A stretch of 64,000 nucleotides of DNA, taken from NCBI RefSeq assembly GCF_029227915.1, contig NC_079884.1:1924001-1988000 (forward strand). Reading direction: 5' to 3'. This DNA is from Hydractinia symbiolongicarpus (Eukaryota; Cnidaria; Hydrozoa; Anthoathecata; Hydractiniidae). Position numbers and translations under genes: made by a program. Position 1 is the first letter of the stretch. Every line of letters begins with the position of its first letter. The notes below the pieces were generated by a model. The model did no database searches. It had not been told where the DNA came from and was given only the letters and a program-made list of their open reading frames with translations. Shown piece by piece: positions 1-11,629 of this stretch.

Positions 1-876
1 TCCAAAATCAGTTCAATTAAGTCCCACAGTCAATCGTTTTACTGTTAAAAGTGATGCGACCTGGAATTATCGGAAAAATATCATTAAATGTATGTTGATA
101 CGAATATGTGACACAACCGTTGCAACTCAAACGGATTGATACCGCTAGAAAGTCAATGAAATGTAGTTTTTGAAACTGTTTCCATTTCTTCAGCGCGCGC
201 TAACGGTTAGCATTGGTCCCAAAGTAAAAAATCACTTACTTATCTACGCTTCCAAGTAAAGCGCTAGCACAGCGCCCAGTGTAATCGCTGAGTTCAAACA
301 ATCATGCCAAATTAAGAAGAATGTTGTTTCTTGGAATCCAATTGTCTCATTTATCAAGTTTAGGAGGTCAAAGTTCAAAACCAGTTCAATTAAGTCCCAC
401 AGTCAATCCTTTCACTGTTAAAAGCGATGCAACCTAGTATTATCAGAAAAATATCGCTAAAAACATGTTGGTACGAATATGTGACGCAACCTTTGTAACT
501 CAACCGGACTGATACTGTTAGAAAGACAATGAAATGAAGTTTTGGAAACTGTCTCTATATATTCAGCGCGCTAACGGCAAGGATTGGTCCCACTGTACAA
601 AATGACTAATTTATCTAAATATTATAATAAAGCGCTCCCACACCGCCCAGTGTAATCGCTGAGTTCCAGCAATCATGTCAAATTAAGAAGAATGTTATTT
701 CTTGGAGTACAATTGCCTCATTTATCACATTTATCAGGTCAAAGTCCAAGATCAGTTCAATTAAGTCCCATAGTCAATCGCTTCACTGTTACAAGCGATA
801 CAACTTAGTAATATCGGAAAAATATCACTAAATACATGTTGGTACAAATATGTGACGCATCCGTTGTAACTCAAAC

Positions 877-1250
877 ATGTAGTTTACTGAAAATGGCTCT
901 ATTTCTTCAGTGCGTGCTAACGGCTATGATTAGTACCACAGTATAAAATAACTTACTAATCTAAATTTTTTAATGAAGCGCTACTGCAGATCCCAGTGTA
1001 ATCGATGAATTCCAGCAATCATGTCACATTAAGAACAATGTTACTTCTGAAAATCCAATTGTCTCATTTATCACATTTATGAGGTCAAAATCGAAAATCA
1101 GTTTAACTAAGTCCTACAGCCAATCGCTTCGCTGTTAAAAGCGATGCAACATAGTAACATCAGAAAAATATCGCTAAATACATGTTGGTATGAATATGTG
1201 ACGCAACCGTTGTAACTCAACCGGAATGATACCGTCAGAAAGTCAAAGAA
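877..1250 (+). repeat. S-type monomer body
   Basis: The 28 bp that normally precede the phase mark are missing just upstream, so the preceding interval is 343 bp. The body has 'tttactgaaaatggc' and CTGCAG. It is the S member of the 12-mer, copy 1. Confidence 0.85.
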
Positions 1251-4200
1251 ATGTAGTTTCTGAAATTGTCTGTATTTCTTCAGTGCGCACTAACGGCTAA
1301 GATTCGTACCACAGTAAAGAACGACTTACTTATCTACACTTTCAAGTAAAGCGCTACCACAGCGCCCAGTGTAATCGCTGAGTTCCAGCAATCATGTCAA
1401 ATTAAGAAGAATGTTATTTCTTGGGGTCCAATTGTCTCATTTATCCTATTTAGGAGGTTAAAGTCAAAAACCAGTTCAATTAAGTCCCACAGTCAATCGT
1501 TTCACTGTTAAAAGCGATGCAACCTAGTAATATCGGAAAAATATCACTAAATACATGTTGGTACGAACACGTGACGCAACCGTTGTAACTCAAACGGATT
1601 GATACCGCTAGAAAGTCAATGAAATGTAGTTTTTGAAACTGTTTCAATTTCTTCAGCGCGCGCTAACGGCCAGGATTGGTCCCACAGTAAAAAATGACTT
1701 ACTTATTTACACTTTCAAATAAAGCGCTAGCACAGCGCCCAGTATAATCGCTGAGTTCTAGCAATCATGTCAAAATAAGAAGAATATTAGTTCTTGGAAT
1801 CCAATTGTCTCATTTATCACATTTATGAGGTCAAAGTCCAAAATCAGTTCAATTAAGTCCCACAGTCAATCGTTTTACTGTTAAAAGCGGTGCAACCTGG
1901 AATTATCAGAAAAATATCGCTAAATACATGTTGGTACGAATATGCGACGAGACCTTTGTAACTCAACCGGACTGATACTGTTAGAAAGTCAAGGAAATGT
2001 AGTTTTTAAAACTGCTTCTATTTCTTCTGCGTGCGGTAACGGTTAGGATTGGTCCAGGAGTATAAAATGACTAATTTATCTAAATTTTTTAATAAAGCGC
2101 TCCCACACCGCCTAGTGTAATCGCTGAGTTCCAGCAATCATGTAAAATTAAGAAGGGTGTTATTTCTTGAATCCAATTGCCTCATTTATCACATTTATAA
2201 GGTCAAAGTCCAAAATCAGTTCAATTAAGTGCCACAGTCAATCGCTTCACTGTTACAAGCGATACAACTTAGTAATCTCGGAAAAATAGCACAAAATACA
2301 TGTTGGCGCGAATATGTGACGCAACCGTTGTAACTCAACCGGATTGATACCGCTAGGAAGTCAATGAAATGTAGTTTTTGAAACTGTTTCCATTTCTTCA
2401 GCGCGTGCTAACGGCTACGATTGGTCCCACATTAAAAAATGACTTACTTATTTACACTTTCAAATAAGGCGCTAGCACAGCGCCCAGTACAATCGCTGAG
2501 TTCCAGCAATCATGTCAAACTAAGAAGAATATTAGTTCTTGGAGTCCAATTGGCTCATTTGTCACATTTAGGAGGTCAAAGTCTAAATCAGTTCAATTAA
2601 GTCACACAGTCAATCGTTTCACTGTTACAAGCGATACAACTTAGTAATGTCGGAAAAGTATCACTAACTACATGTTGGTACAAATATGTGACGCAACCGT
2701 TGCAACTCAAACGGATTGATACCGTTAGAAAATCAATGAAATGTAGTTTTTGAAACTGTTTCCATTTCTTCAGCGCGCGCTAACGGCTAAGAAGGGTCCA
2801 ACAATAAAAAATGACTTACTTATCTACAATTTCAAATAAAGCGCTACCAAAGCGCCCATTGTAATCGCTGAGTTCCAGCAATCATGTCAAATTAAGAAGA
2901 ATGTTGTTTCTTGGAGTCCAATTGGCTCATTTATCACATTTAGGAGATCAAAGTCCAAATTAAGTTTAATTAAGTCCCACAGTCAATCGTTTCACTGTTA
3001 CAAGCGATACAACTTAGTATTATCGGAAAATATCAAAAATACATGTTGGTACGAATATGTGACGCAACCGTTGTAACTCAACCGGATTGATACCGCTAGG
3101 AAGTCAATGAAATGTAGTTTTTGAACCTGTTTCCATATCTTCAGCGCGCGCTAACGGCTAGGATTGCTCCCATAGTATAAAATGACTTACTCATCTACAC
3201 TTTTAAATAAAGCGGTACCACAGCGTCCAGTGTAATCGCTGAGTTCCAGCTATCATGTCAAATTAAGAAGAATGTTACTTCTTGGAGTCCAATTGTCTCA
3301 TTTATCCCATTTAGGAGGTCAAAGTCCAATGTAAGTTCAATTAAGTCCCACAGTCAATCGTTTCACTGTTAAAAGCGATGCAACCTAGAATTATCAGAAA
3401 AATATCGCTAAATACATGTTGGTACGAATATGTGACGAGACCTTTGTAACTCAACCGGACTGATACTGTTAGAAAGACAATGAAATGTAGTTGTTTGAAA
3501 CTGTCTCTATTTATTCAGCGCGCGCTAACGGCAAGGATTGGTCCCACAGTACAAAATGACTAATTTATCTAAATTTTTTAATAAAGCGCTCCCCCACCGC
3601 CTAGTGTAATCGCTGAGTTCCAGCAATCATGTCAAATTAAGAAGAATGTTATTTCTTGAATCCAATTGCCTCATTTATCACATTTATAAGGTAAAAGTCA
3701 AAAATCAGTTCAATTAAGTGCCACAGTCAATCGCTTCACTGTTACAAGCGATACAACTTAGTAATATCGGAAAAATATTACAAAATACATGTTGGTGCGA
3801 ATATGTGACGCAACCGTTGTAAATCAAACGGATTGATACCGCTAGAAAGTCAATGAAATGTTGTTTTTGAAACTGTTTTAATTTCTTCAGCGCGCGCTAA
3901 CGGCTAGGATTGGTCCCAAAGTAAAAAATCACTTACTTATCTACGCTTTCAAGTAAAGCGCTAGCACAGCGCCCAGTGTAATCGCTGAGTTCAAGCAATC
4001 ATGCCAAATTAAGAAGAATGTTGTTTCTTGGAATCCAATTGTCTCATTTATCAAGTTTAGGAGGTCAAAGTTCAAAACCAGTTCAATTAAGTCCCACAGT
4101 CATTCGTTTCACTGTTAAAAGCGATGCAACCTAGTAATATCGGAAAAACATCACTAAATACATGTTGGTACGAACACGTGACGCAACCGTTGTAACTCAA

Positions 4201-4261
4201 ACGGATTGATACCGCTAGAAAGTCAATGAAATGTAGTTTTTGAAACTGTTTCAATTTCTTC

Positions 4262-4271
4262 AGCGCGCGCT
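4262..4271. other. GC-alternating palindrome AGCGCGCGCT in monomer
   Basis: A perfect 10-bp palindrome with an 8-bp alternating GC core, at consensus positions 32-41. Most L monomers keep it or differ by one base; S monomers read AGTGCGCGCT and many copies from 27-48 kb read AGCGCGCGTT. Alternating GC can adopt Z-DNA under negative supercoiling (known for this sequence class); whether it does so here is inference. Confidence 0.7.
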
Positions 4272-4330
4272 AACGGCTAGGATTGGTCCCACAGTAAAAA
4301 ATGACTTACTTATTTACACTTTCAAATAAA

Positions 4331-4345
4331 GCGCTAGCACAGCGC
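4331..4345. other. GC stem-loop, 5-bp arms, 5-nt loop
   Basis: GCGCT and AGCGC are perfect inverted repeats around a 5-nt loop, at consensus positions 101-115. The arms are intact in most L copies. Copies around 13.5-22 kb read GCACT/AGCAC, which changes CG to CA in both arms and removes two base pairs. Copies with 'ctcccacaccgc' have also lost the pairing. It may be a cruciform or RNA hairpin; function unknown. Confidence 0.6.
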
Positions 4346-4475
4346 CCAGTATAATCGCTGAGTTCTAGCACTCATGTCAAACTAAGAAGAATATTAGTTC
4401 TTGGAATCCAATTGTCTCACTTATTACATTTATGAGGTCAAAGTCCAAAATCAGTTCAATTAAGTCCCACAGTCA

Positions 4476-4498
4476 ATCGTTTTACTGTTAAAAGCGAT
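4476..4498. other. Stem-loop, 7-bp arms, 9-nt loop
   Basis: ATCGTTT and AAGCGAT pair over 7 positions with one G-T wobble, at consensus positions 246-268. Many copies have ATCGCTT, which makes all seven pairs Watson-Crick. Some copies (about 59.8 and 61.3 kb) instead have AAACGAT opposite ATCGTTT, which also restores full pairing. These alternatives suggest the dyad may be maintained; an alignment of all copies is needed to show it. Confidence 0.6.
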
Positions 4499-5319
4499 GC
4501 GACCTGGAATTATCGGAAAAATATCATTAAATGTATGTTGATACGAATATGTGACACAACCGTTGTAACTCAAACGGATTGATACCGCTAGAAAGTCAAT
4601 GAAATGTAGTTTTTGAAACTGTTTCCATTTCTTCAGCGCGCGCTAACGGCTAGGATTGGTCCCAAAGTAAAAAATCACTTACTTATCTACGCTTCCAAGT
4701 AAAGCGCTAGCACAGCGCCCAGTGTAATCGCTGAGTTCAAACAATCATGCCAAATTAAGAAGAATGTTGTTTCTTGGAATCCAATTGTCTCATTTATCAA
4801 GTTTAGGAGGTCAAAGTTCAAAACCAGTTCAATTAAGTCCCACAGTCAATCCTTTCACTGTTAAAAGCGATGCAACCTAGTATTATCAGAAAAATATCGC
4901 TAAAAACATGTTGGTACGAATATGTGACGCAACCTTTGTAACTCAACCGGACTGATACTGTTAGAAAGACAATGAAATGAAGTTTTGGAAACTGTCTCTA
5001 TATATTCAGCGCGCTAACGGCAAGGATTGGTCCCACTGTACAAAATGACTAATTTATCTAAATATTATAATAAAGCGCTCCCACACCGCCCAGTGTAATC
5101 GCTGAGTTCCAGCAATCATGTCAAATTAAGAAGAATGTTATTTCTTGGAGTACAATTGCCTCATTTATCACATTTATCAGGTCAAAGTCCAAGATCAGTT
5201 CAATTAAGTCCCATAGTCAATCGCTTCACTGTTACAAGCGATACAACTTAGTAATATCGGAAAAATATCACTAAATACATGTTGGTACAAATATGTGACG
5301 CATCCGTTGTAACTCAAAC

Positions 5320-5693
5320 ATGTAGTTTACTGAAAATGGCTCTATTTCTTCAGTGCGTGCTAACGGCTATGATTAGTACCACAGTATAAAATAACTTACA
5401 AATCTAAATTTTTTAATGAAGCGCTACTGCAGATCCCAGTGTAATCGATGAATTCCAGCAATCATGTCACATTAAGAACAATGTTACTTCTGAAAATCCA
5501 ATTGTCTCATTTATCACATTTATGAGGTCAAAATCGAAAATCAGTTTAACTAAGTCCTACAGCCAATCGCTTCGCTGTTAAAAGCGATGCAACATAGTAA
5601 CATCAGAAAAATATCGCTAAATACATGTTGGTATGAATATGTGACGCAACCGTTGTAACTCAACCGGAATGATACCGCCAGAAAGTCAAGGAA
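5320..5693 (+). repeat. S-type monomer body
   Basis: Copy of 877-1250 in the second 12-mer, with the same 28-bp loss and CTGCAG. Confidence 0.85.
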
Positions 5694-5865
5694 ATGTAGT
5701 TTCTGAAATTGTCTGTATTTCTTCAGTGCGCACTAACGGCTAAGATTCGTACCACAGTAAAAAACGACTTAATTATCTACACTTTCAAGTAAAGCGCTAC
5801 CACAGCGCCCAGTGTAATCGCTGAGTTCCAGCAATCATGTCAAATTAAGAAGAATGTTATTTCTT

Positions 5866-5900
5866 GGGGTCCAATTGTCTCATTTATCACATTTATGAGG
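5866..5900 (+). other. Hybrid-monomer junction (one-monomer deletion)
   Basis: Left of this point the sequence follows the copy 1 monomer at 1251 (with 'ttggggtcc'); right of it the sequence follows the next monomer, at 1624. The switch falls in or next to an 18-bp stretch, CCAATTGTCTCATTTATC, that both parents share. The product is a chimeric monomer of normal length and a net loss of 373 bp, as expected from in-register unequal exchange or slippage between neighbouring monomers. Confidence 0.8.
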
Positions 5901-7928
5901 TCAAAGTCCAAAATCAGTTCAATTAAGTCCCACAGTCAATCGTTTTACTGTTAAAAGCGGTGCAACCTGGAATTAACAGAAAAATATCGCTAAATACATG
6001 TTGGTACGAATATGCGACGAGACCTTTGTAACTCAACCGGACTGATACTGTTAGAAAGTCAAGGAAATGTAGTTTTTAAAACTGCTTCTATTTCTTCTGC
6101 GCGGGGTAACGGTTAGGATTGGTCCAGGAGTATAAAATGACTAATTTATCTAAATTTTTTAATAAAGCGCTCCCACACCGCCTAGTGTAATCGCTGAGTT
6201 CCAGCAATCATGTAAAATTAAGAAGGGTGGTATTTCTTGAATCCAATTGCCTCATTTATCACATTTATAAGGTCAAAGTTCAAAATCAGTTCAATTAAGT
6301 GCCACAGTCAATCGCTTCACTGTTACAAGCGATACAACTTAGTAATATCGGAAAAATATCACAAAATACATGTTGGCGCGAATATGTGACGCAACCGTTG
6401 TAACTCAACCGGATTGATACCGCTAGGAAGTCAATGAAATGTAGTTTTTGAAACTGTTTCCATTTCTTCAGCGCGTGCTAACGGCTAGGATTGGTCCCAC
6501 ATTAAAAAATGACTTACTTATTTACACTTTCAAATAAGGCGCTAGCACAGCGCCCAGTACAATCGCTGAGTTCCAGCAATCATGTCAAACTAAGAAGAAT
6601 ATTAGTTCTTGGAGTCCAATTGGCTCATTTGTCACATTTAGGAGGTCAAAGTCTAAATCAGTTCAATTAAGTCACACAGTCAATCGTTTCACTGTTACAA
6701 GCGATACAACTTAGTAATATCGGAAAAGTATCACTAACTACATGTTGGTACAAATATGTGACGCAACCGTTGCAACTCAAACGGATTGATACCGTTAGAA
6801 AATCAATGAAATGTAGTTTTTGAAACTGTTTCCATTTCTTCAGCGCGCGCTAACGGCTAAGAAGGGTCCAACAATAAAAAATGACTTACTTATCTACAAT
6901 TTCAAATAAAGCGCTACCAAAGCGCCCATTGTAATCGCTGAGTTCCAGCAATCATGTCAAATTAAGAAGAATGTTGTTTCTTGGAGTCCAATTGGCTCAT
7001 TTATCACATTTAGGAGATCAAAGTCCAAAATAAGTTTAATTAAGTCCCACAGTCAATCGTTTCACTGTTACAAGCGATACAACTTAGTATTATCGGAAAA
7101 TATCACAAAATACATGTTGGTACGAATATATGACGCAACCGTTGTAACTCAACTGGATTGATACCGCTAGGAAGTCAATGAAATGTAGTTTTTGAACCTG
7201 TTTCCATATCTTCAGCGCGCGCTAACGGCTAGGATTGGTCCCATAGTATAAAATGACTTACTCATCTACACTTTTAAATAAAGCGGTACCACAGCGCCCA
7301 GTGTAATCGCTGAGTTCCAGCAATCATGTCAAATTAAGAAGAATGTTACTTCTTGGAGTCCAATTGTCTCATTTATCCCATTTAGGAGGTCAAAGTCCAA
7401 TGTAAGTTCAATTAAGTCCCACAGTCAATCGTTTCACTGTTAAAAGCGATGCAACCTAGAATTATCAGAAAAATATCGCTAAATACATGTTGGTACGAAT
7501 ATGTGACGAGACCTTTGTAACTCAACCGGACTGATACTGTTAGAAAGACAATGAAATGTAGTTTTTTGAAACTGTCTCTATTTATTCAGCGCGCGCTAAC
7601 GGCAAGGATTGGTCCCACAGTACAAAATGACTAATTTATCTAAATTTTTTAATAAAGCGCTCCCACACCGCCTAGTGTAATCGCTGAGTTCCAGCAATCA
7701 TGTCAAATTAAGAAGAATGTTATTTCTTGAATCCAATTGCCTCATTTATCACATTTATAAGGTAAAAGTCAAAAATCAGTTCAATTAAGTGCCACAGTCA
7801 ATCGCTTCACTGTTACAAGCGATACAACTTAGTAATATCGGAAAAATATCACAAAATACATGTTGGTGCGAATATGTGACGCAACCGTTGTAAATCAACC
7901 GGATTGATACCGCTAGAAAGTCAATGAA

Positions 7929-10900
7929 ATGTGTTTTTTGAAACTGTTTCCATTTCTTCAGCGCGTGCTAACGGCTAGGATTGGTCCCACAGTAAAAAAT
8001 GACTTACTTATTTACACTTTCAAATAAAGCGCTGGCACATCGCCCAGTATAATCGCTGAGTTCCAGCAATCATGTCAAATTATGAAGAATGTTACTTCTT
8101 GAAAGTCCAATTGTCTCAGTTATCACATTTAGGAGGTCAAAGTCTAAATCAGTTCAATTAAGTCACACAGTCAATCGTTTCACTGTTACAAGCGATACAA
8201 CTTAGTAATATCGGAAAAGTATCACTAACTACATGTTGGTACAAATATGTGACGCAACCGTTGCAACTCAAACGGATTGATACCGTTAGAAAATCAATGA
8301 AATGTAGTTTTTGAAACTGTTTCCATTTCTTCAGCGCGCGCTAACGGCTAAGAATGGTCCAACAATAAAAAAATGACTTACTTATCTACAATTTCAAATA
8401 AAGCGCTACCAAAGCGCCCATTGTAATCGCTGAGTTCCAGCAATCATGTCAAATTAAGAAGAATGTTGTTTCTTGGAGTCCAATTGGCTCATTTATCACA
8501 TTTAGGAGGTCAAAGTCCAAAATGAGTTTAATTAAGTCCCACAGTCAGTCGTTTCACTGTTACAAGCGATACAACTTAGTATTATCGGAAAATATCACTA
8601 AATACATGTTGGTACGAATATGTGACGCAACCGTTGTAACTCAAACGGATTGATACCGCTAGGTAGTCAATGAAATGTAGTTTTTGAACCTGTTTCCATT
8701 TCTTCAGCGCGTGCTAACGGCTAGGATTGGTCCCATAGTAAAAAATAACTGACTTATCTACACTTTTAAATAAAGCGGTACCACAACGCCCAGTGTAATC
8801 GCTGAGTTCCAGCAATCATGTCAAATTAAGAAGAATGTTACTTCTTGGAGTCCAATTGTCTCATTTATCCCATTTAGGAGGTCAAAGTCCAATGTAAGTT
8901 CAATTAAGTCCCACAGTCAATCGTTTCACTGTTAAAAGCGATACAACTTAGAAATATCGGAAAAATATCACTAAATACATGTTGGTACGAATATGTGACG
9001 CAACTGTTGTAACTCCAAAGGATTGATACCGCTAGAAAGTCAGGGAAATAGAGTTTTCGAAACTGTTTCCATTTCTTTAGCGCGCCCTAGCGGCTAGGAT
9101 TGGTCCCACAGTAAAAGATGACTTACTTATCTACACTTTCAAATAAAGCGCTACCACAGCGCCCAGTGTAATCGCTGAGTTCCAGCAATCATGTCAAATT
9201 AAGAAGAATGTTATTTTTTGGAATCCAATTGTCTCATTTATCACATTTAGGAGGTCAAAGTCCAAAATAAGTTTAATTAAGTCCCACAGTCAATCGTTTC
9301 ACTGTTACAAGCGATACAACTTAGTATTATCGGAAAATATCAGTAAATACATGTTGGTACGAATATGTGACGCAACCGTTGTAACTCCAACGGATTGATA
9401 CCGCTAGAAAGTCAGGGAAATAGAGTTTTCGAAACTGTTTCCATTTCTTTAACGCGCGCTAGCGGCTAGGATTGGTCCCACAGTAAAAAATGACTTACTT
9501 ATCTACACTTTCAAATAAAGCGCTACCACAGCGCCCAGTGTAGTCGCTGAGTTCCAGCAATCATGTCAAATTAAGAAGAATGTTATTTTTTGGAGTCCAA
9601 ATTGTCTCAATTATCACATTTAAGAGGTCAAAGTCCAAAATCAGTCCAATTAAGTCCCACAGTCAATCGTTTCACTGTTACAAGCGATACTACTTAGTAA
9701 TATCGGAAAAATATCGCTAAATACATGTTGGTGCGAATTTGTGACGCAACCATTGTAACTTCAACGGATTGATACCGCTAGAACGTCAAGGAAATAGAGT
9801 TTTCGAAACTGTTTCCATTTCTTCAGCGTGCGCTAACGGCTAGGATTGGTCCCACAGTAAAAAATGACTTACTTATCTACACTTTCAAATAACGCGCTCC
9901 CACACCGCCTAGTGTAATCGCTGAGTTCCAGTAATCATGTCAAATTAAGAAGAATGTTCTTTCTTGGGGTCCAATTGTCTCATTTATCCTATTTAGGAGG
10001 TCAAAGTCAAAAACCAGTTCAATTAAGTCCCACAGTCAATCGTTTCACTGTTAAAAGCGATGCAACCTAGTAATATCGGAAAAATATCACTAAATACATG
10101 TTGGTACAAACACGTGACGCAACCGTTGTAACTCAAACGGATTGATACCGCTAGAAAGTCAATGAAATGTATTTTTTGAAACTGTTTCAATTTCTTCAGC
10201 GCGCGCTAACGGCTAGGATTGGTCCCACAGTAAAAAATGACTTACTTATTTACACTTTCAAATAAAGCGCTAGCACAGCGCCCAGTATAATCGCTGAGTT
10301 CTAGCACTCATATCAAACTAAGAAGAATATTAGTTCTTGGAATCCAATTGTCTCATTTATCACATTTATGAGGTCATAGTCCAAAATCAGTTCAATTAAG
10401 TCCCACAGTCAATCGTTTTACTGTTAAAAGCGATGCAACCTGGAATTATCAGAAAATTATCGCTAAATACATGTTGGTACGAATATGTGACGAGACCTTT
10501 GTAACTCAACCGGACTGATACTGTTAGAAAGTCAAGGAAATGTAGTTTTTGAAACTGTTTCCATTTCTTCAGCGCGCGCTAACGGCTAGGAATGGTCCAA
10601 CAATAAAAAATGATTTACTTATCTACAATTTCAAATAAAGCGCTACCAAAGCGCCCAGTGTAATCGCTGAGTTCCAGCAATCATGTCAAATTAAGAAGAA
10701 TGTTGTTTCTTGGAGTCCAATTGGCTCATTTATCACATTTAGGAGATCAAAGTCCAAAATAAGTTTAATTAAGTCCCACAGTCAATCGTTTCACTGTTAC
10801 AAGCGATACAACTTAGTATTATCGGAAAATATCACTAAATACATGTTGGTACGAATATGTGACGCAACCGTTGTAACTCAAACGGATTGATACCGCTAGG

Positions 10901-11284
10901 AAGTCAATGAAATGTAGTTTTTGAACCTGTTTCCATTTCTTCAGCGCGCGTTAGCGGCTAGGATTGGTCCCATAGTAAAAAATGACTTACTCATCTGCAC
11001 TTTTAAATAAAGCGGTACCACAGCGCCCAGTGTAATCGCTGAGTTCCAGCAATCATGTCAAATTAAGAAGAATGTTACTTCTTGGAGTCCAATTGTCTCA
11101 TTTATCCCATTTAGGAGGTCAAAGTCCAATTTAAGTTCAGTTAAGTCCCACAGTCAATCGTTTTACTGTTAAAAGCGATGCAACCTAGAATTATCAGAAA
11201 AATATCGCTAAATACATGTTGGTACGAATATGTGACGAGACCTTTGTAACTCAACCGGACTGATACTGTTAGAAAGACAATGAA
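7929..11284 (+). repeat. Mixed long-monomer zone
   Basis: All nine intervals are L-type. Phase marks: 7929, 8302, 8675, 9048, 9420, 9794, 10167, 10540, 10912. At 9048, 9420 and 9794 the phase mark reads 'atagag'. It is a patchwork: 8131-8938 resembles 6640-7447 at offset 1491 (four monomers), and about 9930-10510 resembles about 1387-1970, which carries the rare 'aaaccag' and 'cacgtgacg' variants. The three 'atagag' monomers form a local cluster and look like a recent short amplification. Confidence 0.85.
8131..8938 (+). repeat. 0.8-kb duplicate of 6640-7447
   Basis: The offset is 1491 bp, four monomers. Shared private features are 'gtctaaatca', 'gtcacacag', 'aacaataaa' and 'ccaatgtaag'. The copies differ at scattered bases and one A-run, so this is not a very recent event. 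The right end is where 8938 switches to an 'acaacttagaaatatcgg' context while 7447 goes on with 'gcaacctagaatt'. Confidence 0.75.
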
Positions 11285-11629
11285 ATGTTGTTTTTGAAAC
11301 TGTCTCTATTTCTTCAGCGCGCGCTAACGGCTACAATTGGTCCCTCAGTAAAAAATGACATACTTATCTACACCTTCAAACAAAGCGCTACCACAGCGCC
11401 CAGTGTACTCGCTGAGTTCCAGCAATCATGTCAAATGAATAAGAATGTTATTTCTTGGAGTCCAATTGCCTCACTTATCACATTTATAAGGTCAAAGCCC
11501 AAAATCAGTTCAATTAACTCCCACAGTCAATCGCTTCACTGTTACAAGCGATACAACTTAGTAATATCGGAAAAATATCACTAAATATATGTTGGTACAA
11601 ATATGTGACGCAACCGTTGTAACTCAAAC

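Larger units (their letters stand above)
1..4443 (+). repeat. 12-monomer higher-order repeat, copy 1 (4443 bp)
   Basis: The first bases of the window recur at 4444, and monomers correspond one to one at offset 4443. Phase marks: 161, 534, 877 (S), 1251, 1624, 1997, 2369, 2741, 3112, 3485, 3858, 4231, then 4604 opens the next copy. One of the twelve intervals is S-type (343 bp). Private variants such as 'tcactta' near 229, the weak phase mark at 534 and the S body at 877 all recur in copy 2. Start and end here are set by the window edge, not by a biological boundary. Confidence 0.9.
4231..4603 (+). repeat. Representative long (L) monomer, 373 bp
   Basis: This copy is given as a reference monomer because it is full length and contains all the dyads. 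It starts at the phase mark and ends just before the next one at 4604. The GC palindrome is at 4262-4271, the GC stem-loop at 4331-4345, the odd palindrome TTGGAATCCAA at 4401-4411, the 7-bp stem-loop at 4476-4498 and CAACCGTTG at 4557-4565. The last 28 bp before 4604 are the stretch missing from S-type junctions. 373 is not a multiple of three, so no reading frame passes in register from monomer to monomer. Confidence 0.9.
4444..7928 (+). repeat. 12-monomer higher-order repeat, copy 2, lacking one monomer
   Basis: This block matches 1-3857 closely by eye. Phase marks: 4604, 4977, 5320 (S), 5694, 6067, 6439, 6811, 7183, 7556. Offset to copy 1 is 4443 up to about 5880 and 4070 after it, a loss of exactly 373 bp. 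Another base is gained near 7105, where copy 1 has a shorter run. From the monomer at 7929 the match to copy 1 stops: copy 1 goes on with a monomer like the one at 161, whereas this copy goes into sequence like 6.4-6.6 kb. Confidence 0.88.

Noticed and set aside
877-1250. S monomer as an insertion of a mobile element
   Set aside because: The S form is a diverged monomer with a 28-bp loss. It contains no added sequence, target-site duplication or terminal repeat.
3170-3190. TATA-like 'tataaaatgac' and AATAAA words as promoter or polyadenylation signals
   Set aside because: They are common monomer variants in an AT-rich repeat, with no linked gene. Chance is sufficient.
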